64,000 nt of DNA from Chromatiaceae bacterium (lineage in GTDB: Bacteria; Pseudomonadota; Gammaproteobacteria; Chromatiales; Chromatiaceae). Under the pieces are notes generated by a model. It ran no database searches and was not told where the DNA came from. It saw nothing but the letters and a program-made list of their open reading frames with translations. Positions 33,950 through 41,687 of this stretch are shown piece after piece. A program made the translations under genes and the position numbers. Location: the NCBI GenBank assembly GCA_024235255.1, contig JACKMT010000001.1:248001-312000 (forward strand), read 5' to 3'. Each line of letters begins with the position of its first letter. The stretch's first letter is position 1.

Positions 33950-34957
33950 CTAAGCCTGGTAGTAGTCCCGGTACCAGTCGACAAACTTCTGTACGCCTTC
34001 TCTGACCGAAGTGTCTGGTTTATACCCGGTGTCGTGTATCAGTTCCTGAACATCGGCGTAGGTATCCGGAACGTCACCGGGCTGCAACGGCAGCAGATTT
34101 TTACGCGCGGTGACTCCAAGGCAGGACTCCAGCACTTCGATGTAAGTTGCCAGCTCCACCGGTTGATTATTGCCGATGTTATAGAGTCGATAAGGCGCTT
34201 GACTGGATGCGGAATCCGGATTGTCACCACTCCAGTCGGGATTGGGTTGCGCTATCCGATCCAGTACGCGGACCACACCTTCGACGATATCGTCAATATA
34301 GGTGAAATCACGCCGGTGGTTGCCGTAGTTGAAGACGTCGATCGGTTCTCCGGCAAGTATCTGCCTGGTAAATTTAAACAAGGCCATGTCGGGACGGCCC
34401 CAAGGGCCATAGACGGTAAAGAAACGCAGGCCGGTGGTGGGTATACCAAACAGATGGCTGTAGGTGTGCGCCATCAGCTCATTAGCCTTTTTGCTTGCAG
34501 CATAGAGGCTTACCGGATGATTCACGTTGTCGTGAACCGAAAACGGCATGCGCGTGTTGGCACCGTATACCGAACTGCTGGAAGCGTATACCAGGTGCTC
34601 CACCGCGTTGTTCCGGCACCCTTCGAGGATATTGCCGAAACCGACCAGATTGGTATCTATGTAAGCAGCAGGGTTCTCGATCGAGTAGCGTACGCCGGCC
34701 TGAGCCGCAAGATTTACCACGCGTTCGGGCCGGTACTCCCGGAAGACGGCTGCAACGGCATCCCGCTCCTCCAGAGAGATCCGCAGATCGGTGAAAGCGG
34801 GATAATCCAGCGTTCGCGCCAGTCGTGCCCGCTTCAGCTCGATGTCGTAATAGTCGTTCAGATTATCGATACCGACGACTTGGTCACCTCTGTCCAATAA
34901 TCGCAGGCAGAGAGCGGACCCGATGAATCCGGCGCTGCCTGTTACCAAGACCTTCAT
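33950..34957 (-). CDS. NAD-dependent epimerase, UDP-glucuronate 4-epimerase type
   Basis: 335-residue extended short-chain dehydrogenase. NAD motif GSAGFIGSAL at residues 7-16, catalytic SxxxYxxxK as SLYAASKKAN, RFFTVYGPWGRPDMALFKF, and RDFTYIDDIVEGV. Closest by eye to CapI/UDP-glucuronate 4-epimerases, but with a UDP-N-acetylglucosaminuronate maker next door it may act on the N-acetylated acid. It is 16 bases downstream of the dehydrogenase gene on the same strand, so both supply activated uronic acid for surface polysaccharide. Confidence 0.9.
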   Translation of the reverse strand: MKVLVTGSAGFIGSALCLRLLDRGDQVVGIDNLNDYYDIELKRARLARTLDYPAFTDLRISLEERDAVAAVFREYRPERVVNLAAQAGVRYSIENPAAYIDTNLVGFGNILEGCRNNAVEHLVYASSSSVYGANTRMPFSVHDNVNHPVSLYAASKKANELMAHTYSHLFGIPTTGLRFFTVYGPWGRPDMALFKFTRQILAGEPIDVFNYGNHRRDFTYIDDIVEGVVRVLDRIAQPNPDWSGDNPDSASSQAPYRLYNIGNNQPVELATYIEVLESCLGVTARKNLLPLQPGDVPDTYADVQELIHDTGYKPDTSVREGVQKFVDWYRDYYQA

Positions 34958-34973
34958 TCAGGCTCCTTTCTTG

Positions 34974-36251
34974 TCATAGTCTTCCGTCCGAGTCGGTTGA
35001 CGGAAGTACATGTTTGACATCGTAGAGGACCCCTCCGGGCTTGCAGTATCTGCGCAGCTGCTCCGCTCCAATTGAGAGGAACTCACGATGCGCCACTGCC
35101 AGTACGAGTGCATCATAATGACCCTCCTGCAGCTCGGAGATGGGGATGATGCCATACTCATGCTCCGCCTCTACCGGATCGATCCAGGGATCATAAACAT
35201 CCACTTCGGTGTCGTAGCTGTGAAATTCATTGACAATATCCACCACACGGGTGTTGCGCAGATCGGGGCAGTTCTCCTTGAAAGTAAGACCCAGAACAAG
35301 CACTTTCCCGCCGGCAATGGTCAGGTGTTTCTTGATCATCAGTTTGACAACCTCACCGACCACATAGGCTCCCATACCATCATTGATACGACGGCCCGCC
35401 AGTATGATCTCCGGCTGATAACCGATGGCTTGTGCTTTGTGCGTCAGATAATAAGGATCGACGCCAATGCAGTGCCCGCCCACCAGTCCAGGCCTGAATG
35501 GCAGGAAATTCCACTTGCTTCCGGCTGCTTCCAGCACCTCGAGCGTGTCGATGCCGAGTCGGTTGAAAATTAGCGCCAACTCGTTGATAAGCGCAATATT
35601 TACGTCACGTTGGGTGTTTTCAATCACCTTGGCTGCTTCGGCCACTCTGATACTGCTCGCTTTATGGGTACCCGCACGAATTATTTTGCGATAGAGCTGA
35701 TCGACGAATTCCGCGACTTCCGGAGTTGAACCGGAAGTGATCTTTCTGATGGTGGTGAGCCTATGTTCTTTATCTCCCGGGTTGATTCGTTCCGGGCTGT
35801 ATCCAACAAAAAAATCCTGATTGAATTTCAGGCCCGAAACCTCCTCCATCAGGGGGACGCAAACCTCCTCCGTGGCGCCTGGATAGACGGTCGATTCGAA
35901 CACCACGATATCCCCGCTCTTCAGTAGTTTACCAAGCATTCGGCTGGCGCCGACCAGCGGCGAGAGGTCGGGCTGTTTATGCTGGTCGATGGGGGTTGGA
36001 ACGGTGACGATGTAGAAATTACATGCGGAGAGATCGCTCGGCTCGGAGGTGAACTTCAGCAGGGCTGCGGATACCAACTCTTCAGGATCGACCTCCAGCG
36101 AGCTGTCCTTGCCGGATTTCAGCTCTTGCACTCGCGCCTTATTGATATCCAGGCCGGTGGTATGAATTTGCTTGCCGAATTCCACCGCCAATGGTAGGCC
36201 GACATACCCCAGTCCCAACACACCAATCTTCACATTTTCAAAATCGAACAT
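34974..36251 (-). CDS. tviB: UDP-sugar C6 dehydrogenase, TviB/WbpO type
   Basis: 425 residues from the ATG at 36251 (AAAGGA seven bases before it), equal to TviB length. NAD site GVLGLGYVGLPLAVEFG, catalytic Cys in GLVGGHCIGVDPYYLTHKA, and LGLTFKENCPDLRNTRV. It oxidises UDP-GlcNAc or UDP-GalNAc to the uronic acid form with two NAD+. Frame extension to 36341 lacks a ribosome-binding site. First gene of a two-gene unit, divergent from the sugar transferase gene across a 360-base region. UDP-glucose dehydrogenase is less likely given the motif spacing. Confidence 0.88.
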   Translation of the reverse strand: MFDFENVKIGVLGLGYVGLPLAVEFGKQIHTTGLDINKARVQELKSGKDSSLEVDPEELVSAALLKFTSEPSDLSACNFYIVTVPTPIDQHKQPDLSPLVGASRMLGKLLKSGDIVVFESTVYPGATEEVCVPLMEEVSGLKFNQDFFVGYSPERINPGDKEHRLTTIRKITSGSTPEVAEFVDQLYRKIIRAGTHKASSIRVAEAAKVIENTQRDVNIALINELALIFNRLGIDTLEVLEAAGSKWNFLPFRPGLVGGHCIGVDPYYLTHKAQAIGYQPEIILAGRRINDGMGAYVVGEVVKLMIKKHLTIAGGKVLVLGLTFKENCPDLRNTRVVDIVNEFHSYDTEVDVYDPWIDPVEAEHEYGIIPISELQEGHYDALVLAVAHREFLSIGAEQLRRYCKPGGVLYDVKHVLPSTDSDGRL

Positions 36252-36427
36252 GTAAGAATCCTTTGTTATTGCCCTATTTATTGTTTGCGGGTCATCAGCG
36301 GGAAATTTCGGCAATATACAGAAATTCTTAAAGATTGACATTACGGAGTTGTAACCTAGCCCTCACAGTCCAATCAACCGGGGGGAACCCGGGTGAAATA
36401 CCGCTTAGGCACTGAAATCGAGAGGTG

Positions 36428-36456
36428 TATCAGTTACAGACTGATACTGTATACTC
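36428..36456 (+). promoter_or_regulatory. Dyad operator next to a -10 box before the sugar transferase gene
   Basis: GTATCAGT (36428-36435), five bases, ACTGATAC (36441-36448) forms a perfect inverted repeat, followed by TATACT at 36451-36456, a good -10. The dyad covers the place where a -35 would be, and no good -35 is present, so an activator or repressor may bind there. The rest of the 360-base divergent gap (36252-36611) shows no gene, and I found no JUMPStart or GEMM riboswitch motif. Confidence 0.45.
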
Positions 36457-36611
36457 ACGCGACTTAACAGGTCGACCCTCCAGCAATTACAAAACCAGCC
36501 GATGAGGGGGGTGTTAATGGGATATCGAAAAATTCAGAGGTTTTGATATATCGATGGGTAAATTGCAGAGCCAAGTTTAACAGACCGGTCGATTTCCGGA
36601 ACCGGTGAATA

Positions 36612-38009
36612 ATGATAAGACTTTTTGGACACTACGTTTCCAAGCTGTTTCTTCTCCTTGGGGGGCTGGAAATTGCACTACTTTATCTCTGCGTACTCGG
36701 AGGGTACGCTCTGCGCGCCAACTTCGGGGAGTTCCAACCTGAAATAACCAATACTTCGCTGCATTCATCAGCCGCGCTTTATGCTTCACTGACTTCCGCC
36801 GCCATGCTTGCCATGGGACTCTACCAGCGCGGGCTGCAGGAGGCGGCAGCGTTGCTGGTCAGGCTGGGTATCAGCTTTTTCCTGGCGACAATGGCTATGA
36901 GCCTGGTGTTTTACTGGTTCCCGGGACTATTCCTTGGGCGCGGTATATTCGGCCTCGCCATGCTGCTATCCATTGCCGCCCTGCTGACCCTGCGCACGGT
37001 CTTTTTCCACTTTGCCGGCACCGAATCCCAGAAACACCGGGTGTTGGTGCTAGGTTCGGGAATGAACGCAGCCCGGATCGATCATCTGGTGGAAAGCGAG
37101 CCGGAACGATTGGGTTTTAACGTGGTTAAGTATGTGCGTCTGGAAGATGGCAACAACATCATCGATGATGAGAAGCAGATTGAGCTGACCGGCTCACTGC
37201 TCGAACTTGTAACCAAACTTGAAATCAACGAAATTGTCATCGCGGTGGACGATCGCAGAAAAGGTTTGCCGGTAGACGACATTCTCGACTGCAAAATGTC
37301 GGGTATCGTTATTTTCGATTTATTGACTTTTTTCGAAAAAGAGACGTCCAGGATCAATATCGACCTGCTTCATCCCAGCTGGATCTACTACTCTCCGGGA
37401 TTTCACGTCGGTGTGGGTGGACAGAATGGTAAGCGTGCGCTGGATATCACCGTCAGCCTGCTGATGATTCTGCTATTTTCACCACTGTTTCTACTGGTGG
37501 CACTTGCGAGCCTCATTGAATCCAGAGGGCGCGATCCGGTCTTCTACAGCCAGGTGCGGGTAGGTGAGAACGGTGAACATATCAGAGTGCATAAGTTCCG
37601 CAGTATGCACACGAATGCTGAGTCTGACGGTGTTGCTCGCTGGGCCAGCGCCAACGATTCCAGAATAACCCCGCTCGGCGCCTTCCTTCGTAAGACACGC
37701 CTGGATGAGCTACCGCAACTTTACAATGTTCTGAAGGGAGAAATGAGCTTGGTGGGGCCGCGACCGGAGCGGCCGGAATTTGTTCTGGATCTGGAAAAAA
37801 CGATTCCCTACTACCGCGAACGGCACCGGGTCAAGCCGGGACTTACCGGGTGGGCCCAACTGCGCTATCAATATGGGTCGACGCTGGAGGATGCCAAGCA
37901 GAAACTTCAGTACGATCTTTACTACGTTAAAAATATGAATATTTTTCTGGATCTGGTGATTCTTCTCGAAACTGTGGAAGTGGTCTTAATGGGCAAGGGT
38001 GCCCGTTGA
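36612..38009 (+). CDS. XrtA/PEP-CTERM-associated sugar transferase (polyprenyl glycosylphosphotransferase)
   Basis: 465 residues. The N-terminal half has about four to five membrane helices and a Rossmann-like CoA-binding region (KHRVLVLGSGMNAARI); a further helix (ALDITVSLLMILLFSPLFLLVALASL) precedes the bacterial sugar transferase domain with VHKFRSMHTNAE, LRKTRLDELPQLYNVLKGEMSLVGPRPERPEF and RHRVKPGLTGWAQ. It starts exopolysaccharide repeat synthesis by moving a sugar-phosphate to undecaprenyl phosphate. The length, and position before prsK-prsR-prsT, match the EpsB-like transferase of exosortase systems. Confidence 0.9.
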   Translation: MIRLFGHYVSKLFLLLGGLEIALLYLCVLGGYALRANFGEFQPEITNTSLHSSAALYASLTSAAMLAMGLYQRGLQEAAALLVRLGISFFLATMAMSLVFYWFPGLFLGRGIFGLAMLLSIAALLTLRTVFFHFAGTESQKHRVLVLGSGMNAARIDHLVESEPERLGFNVVKYVRLEDGNNIIDDEKQIELTGSLLELVTKLEINEIVIAVDDRRKGLPVDDILDCKMSGIVIFDLLTFFEKETSRINIDLLHPSWIYYSPGFHVGVGGQNGKRALDITVSLLMILLFSPLFLLVALASLIESRGRDPVFYSQVRVGENGEHIRVHKFRSMHTNAESDGVARWASANDSRITPLGAFLRKTRLDELPQLYNVLKGEMSLVGPRPERPEFVLDLEKTIPYYRERHRVKPGLTGWAQLRYQYGSTLEDAKQKLQYDLYYVKNMNIFLDLVILLETVEVVLMGKGAR

Positions 38010-38156
38010 GTCGGATGGATATCCGCCATAGGTGCTGAACATTTCCGCAGTGACAGTTTTTGCGCCATCAGCCGATTGACCAATCAGGGTACCAATCCCG
38101 CCGATTTGCACTCGAATCCGACCAGTAGCAATTTGGCATAGCATTAAGGAGTTGCG

Positions 38157-40199
38157 ATGTCTGATTTCGGCTTTCTCGGCTTTACTATTGCCGCAGTTCT
38201 CTATCTGATCCTCTCGTTGCTCCTGGCCACCAGTTGGCGTGGCCGATTGCAGGGCGGACTGATGCTGGCTGCCTGTATCGTGGCCACGCTTTGGGCAGCT
38301 CTTTTTGCACTGCAATCGGAGTACAGGGTCGTCCCGGTCGGCGTTATCTGGTCTATCGAAGCGCTGAAGAATATCGCCTGGTGTGCCTTTTTAATCGGCC
38401 TGCTCTCGCAGATGTCGCGCTATAAAGGAAGCTCCAATAAGGGTTACAGGGTCATCGCACTACTGGTTTTCCTGGCCAGTATCATGTTGGTAATGCCGGA
38501 TAAATATGTCCCTGCATTCGTGTTCATAGACATGCGTTATCTGGGACAGGTGGTCAGCGCCATTGCCGGAACGATGCTGGTTGAGCAACTCTATCGAAAT
38601 ACGCCTTCGGAACAGCGCTGGGGGATCAAATATCTCTGCTTTGGTCTCGGCAGCATGTTCATCTTTGATTTCTATATTTTTTCAGACGCGCTGCTGTTCA
38701 AACGAATTAATTCAGACTTGTGGTATGCAAGAGGCGGCATCTATGCAATCACCGTCCCCCTGCTGGCAATCTCGGCCGCGCGAAATCCGACCTGGTCTTT
38801 TGAGATTTTTGTCTCCCGGAGGGTTGTTTTCCATACAACTACGCTGCTTAGCGCCGGCGTTTACATGCTGCTGATGGCATTTGCCGGCTACTACATCAAA
38901 GTTTACGGCGGCGCATGGGGATCGGTGCTGCAGATCACCTTTTTTTTCGCGGCGTTGTTGATCCTGGTGTCTATATTGTTCTCCGGTCAGGTCCGGGCGC
39001 GGGCAAAGGTTTTTTTCAATAAACACTTTTTCAGCTACCGCTACGACTACCGTGAAGAGTGGTTGCGGCTGATTCGCCTGCTTTCCGGTCAGGACACCAA
39101 CACGCCGCTATTCGAACGGGTAATCTGGGCACTGGGGGAAATAGTTGACAGTTCGGGCGGACTTTTATGGCTGTGCTCGGAAAGAAAAGGGTGCTTCCTG
39201 GCGGCAAACCGAAATCAGGCGATTCCGCAAATCGAGGGAGATCACGGTCTCGGATCTCTGATCAAGTTTCTGGACGAGCGGCAGTGGGTGGTGATCCTGG
39301 GGGATGTCGAAAAGGACCCGGAGAATTATGAAGACCTGGTGCTACCGCACTGGCTGACGACAATGGAGGCGGTGTGGCTTATCGTACCGCTGATCCATGA
39401 CGAGCATATCATCGGTTTTGCAATCCTCACCCGACCCCGGGCAGATACCAAACTCAATTGGGAAAATCTCGATCTTCTGAAAACAGCCGGACGACAAGCG
39501 GCAAGCTATCTCGCGCTTTACGAAACCTCCCAGGCGTTAGCCGATGCCAAACAGTTTGAGGGATTCAATCGCCTTTCAGCGTTTGTGGTGCATGACTTGA
39601 AAAATCTCATTGCCCAGTTGTCCCTGGTTGTCAAGAACGCAGAAAAACATAAAATGAAACCTGAATTTATTGATGACGCTATGTTGACCATCGAAAACTC
39701 GGTAACAAAAATGAACCGACTCATGGCGCATCTCAGAAGCGCTGCGCCGGGCAACAAAAGGACAAGAGTGGAGCTTGTCGAAATTACCCGTTCGGCCGTT
39801 GCTGCAAAGTCGGCGCAATTACCCGCACCCTCACTGGATATCAAAGAGGAGCAGATCTGGATATATGCCGACAGCGATCGAATGGAGGCTATTATCGGTC
39901 ATGTTATTCAAAATGCTCAGGATGCCACCCCGCCTGATGGCAACATCCAGGTGACGCTTTCGGCAGCAGGTGATCAAGCGGTGCTAAAGGTAATTGATTC
40001 CGGTAGTGGTATGGATACCCTGTTTATCCGCGACCGCTTGTTTCGACCGTTCGATTCGACCAAGGGGCTTACAGGAATGGGGATAGGCGCCTATGAAGTT
40101 CGTGAATTCATCCACAGTATAGGCGGGCAGGTTTCGGTTGCGAGTGCTCCCGGGGAGGGCACCGAGTTCAAGATTGTTATACCATTTGCCGATAACTAA
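38157..40199 (+). CDS. prsK: PEP-CTERM system histidine kinase PrsK
   Basis: 680 residues. About eight N-terminal membrane helices (residues 1 to about 290), a GAF-like sensor (FERVIWALGEIVDSSGGLLWL), then H-box HDLKN in FNRLSAFVVHDLKNLIAQL, and a HATPase domain (QNAQDATPP, DSGSGMD, GMGIGAYEVREF). This topology is typical of PrsK. It should sense a membrane or surface signal and phosphorylate PrsR, encoded 78 bases downstream. AGGAG precedes the ATG. Confidence 0.93.
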   Translation: MSDFGFLGFTIAAVLYLILSLLLATSWRGRLQGGLMLAACIVATLWAALFALQSEYRVVPVGVIWSIEALKNIAWCAFLIGLLSQMSRYKGSSNKGYRVIALLVFLASIMLVMPDKYVPAFVFIDMRYLGQVVSAIAGTMLVEQLYRNTPSEQRWGIKYLCFGLGSMFIFDFYIFSDALLFKRINSDLWYARGGIYAITVPLLAISAARNPTWSFEIFVSRRVVFHTTTLLSAGVYMLLMAFAGYYIKVYGGAWGSVLQITFFFAALLILVSILFSGQVRARAKVFFNKHFFSYRYDYREEWLRLIRLLSGQDTNTPLFERVIWALGEIVDSSGGLLWLCSERKGCFLAANRNQAIPQIEGDHGLGSLIKFLDERQWVVILGDVEKDPENYEDLVLPHWLTTMEAVWLIVPLIHDEHIIGFAILTRPRADTKLNWENLDLLKTAGRQAASYLALYETSQALADAKQFEGFNRLSAFVVHDLKNLIAQLSLVVKNAEKHKMKPEFIDDAMLTIENSVTKMNRLMAHLRSAAPGNKRTRVELVEITRSAVAAKSAQLPAPSLDIKEEQIWIYADSDRMEAIIGHVIQNAQDATPPDGNIQVTLSAAGDQAVLKVIDSGSGMDTLFIRDRLFRPFDSTKGLTGMGIGAYEVREFIHSIGGQVSVASAPGEGTEFKIVIPFADN

Positions 40200-40277
40200 A
40201 TTCTGGGAGGCCGTCGGACTTAGTATGAATTGACAGCCTGCGTGAACCCAATACAGTTCATAGGGAGTACCACTATT

Positions 40278-41633
40278 TTGAGCGAACAAGCAAAGAAGCT
40301 GCTGATTGTGGAGGATGACCCGGGACTCCAGAGCCAACTTCGCTGGAGTTTTGAGGATTATGAAGTGGGACTGGCGGCGGACAGAGAAGCAGCAATAGCG
40401 CAACTCCGGCGCATGGAGCCCACCGTAGTTACGCTCGACCTCGGGCTTCCGCCAGATCCAGGCGGCGTTTCAGAGGGTTTTAAAACGCTGGAAGAGATAC
40501 TCCGGTTGTCACCGGACACTAAGGTAATCGTAGTTACCGGGCACAATGACCGCAATAACGCGGTGCGGGCGATAGGATTGGGTGCCTACGACTTTTATGA
40601 GAAGCCGATCGAGCCGGAGCTACTGGCGCTGGTAGTGGACCGGGCTGCCCGGTTACACAGTCTGGAGCAGGAGAACCGTCAGCTGGCAACTGAGAAATCC
40701 GTATCGCCTTTGGATGGGATCGTTGCGGTAAGCCCGGAGATGCTCAAGGTTTGCAGAACAATCGAAAAGCTGGCCCCCACAGATGTTTCCACATTAATTC
40801 TGGGAGAGAGCGGCACGGGTAAAGAGGTACTGGTCAAAGCACTGCACGCATTGAGCGGTCGTTCTAATTCCAGGCTGGTCGCAATAAACTGCGCAGCGAT
40901 TCCGGAAAACCTACTTGAGAGCGAACTGTTTGGATATGAAAAAGGCGCGTTCACAGGCGCCACCAAGACTACTCAGGGTAAGATAGAACACGCCGAGGGC
41001 GGAATTCTGTTTCTTGATGAAATCGGTGATATGCCACTTCCACTGCAGGCCAAACTACTGCGTTTCCTGCAGGAGAGGGTGATCGAACGAATCGGAGGAC
41101 GTAAGGAGATCCCGGTAGATGTGCGCGTTGTCTGCGCCACCCATCGGGATCTGATGGAGATGGCCAGAGAGCAGCTGTTCCGCGAGGATCTTTATTACCG
41201 GATCAATGAAGCAACCATCAGAATTCCATCACTGAAGGAGCGCCAGGGTGATACAGTGGTTTTGGCACGTTGGTTTCTGCAGCGTTTTGCGCAACAGTTG
41301 AATCGACCGATAAAAGGCTTCACCCAAAAAGCATTGGAAGCCATAGAACAATACAGTTGGCCCGGCAACGTACGGGAGCTTGAAAACCGGGTGAAACGCG
41401 CAATTATAATGGCTGACGGAGCGCTGTTAACGGAACAGGATCTGGAGATGGATGCGCTGGAAACAAATCAGCAGCCGTTCAATCTGCGTGAGGTGCGTGA
41501 AGCGGCTGAATGTCAGGCCGTTCTAAGGGCCTTAAATTTCTCTGATAATAATGTTTCCCACACCGCGGATATGCTGGGGATTACCCGGCCTACGCTGTAC
41601 AATTTGATGCGGAAATACAATGTAAGCGTCTAA
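40278..41633 (+). CDS. prsR: PEP-CTERM system sigma-54 response regulator PrsR
   Basis: 451 residues from a TTG at 40278 with AGGGAG about ten bases upstream (the frame is open earlier, from 40230). Receiver with D54 (VVTLDLGLPPD), AAA+ domain with LILGESGTGKEVLV, canonical GAFTGA loop in FGYEKGAFTGA, LFLDEIGDMPLPLQAKLL, and a Fis-type helix-turn-helix (HTADMLGITRPTLYNLMRKY). With PrsK it controls PEP-CTERM and matrix genes through sigma-54. The GG-N10-GC promoter at 27256-27271 is a candidate target. Confidence 0.94.
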   Translation: MSEQAKKLLIVEDDPGLQSQLRWSFEDYEVGLAADREAAIAQLRRMEPTVVTLDLGLPPDPGGVSEGFKTLEEILRLSPDTKVIVVTGHNDRNNAVRAIGLGAYDFYEKPIEPELLALVVDRAARLHSLEQENRQLATEKSVSPLDGIVAVSPEMLKVCRTIEKLAPTDVSTLILGESGTGKEVLVKALHALSGRSNSRLVAINCAAIPENLLESELFGYEKGAFTGATKTTQGKIEHAEGGILFLDEIGDMPLPLQAKLLRFLQERVIERIGGRKEIPVDVRVVCATHRDLMEMAREQLFREDLYYRINEATIRIPSLKERQGDTVVLARWFLQRFAQQLNRPIKGFTQKALEAIEQYSWPGNVRELENRVKRAIIMADGALLTEQDLEMDALETNQQPFNLREVREAAECQAVLRALNFSDNNVSHTADMLGITRPTLYNLMRKYNVSV

Positions 41634-41687
41634 ACCTGGCTCCTTACGGGAACCACGCTTAATTCAGTTTTGTTTTTGGGATCAATC

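Noticed and set aside
36252..36611. Search for a JUMPStart element or c-di-GMP (GEMM) riboswitch before the polysaccharide genes
   Set aside because: Neither conserved core was found in the gap.
38013..38026. GG-N10-GC match between the sugar transferase gene and prsK
   Set aside because: The bases around GG and GC do not fit the -24/-12 consensus, and it overlaps a GGATATCC palindrome; likely chance.
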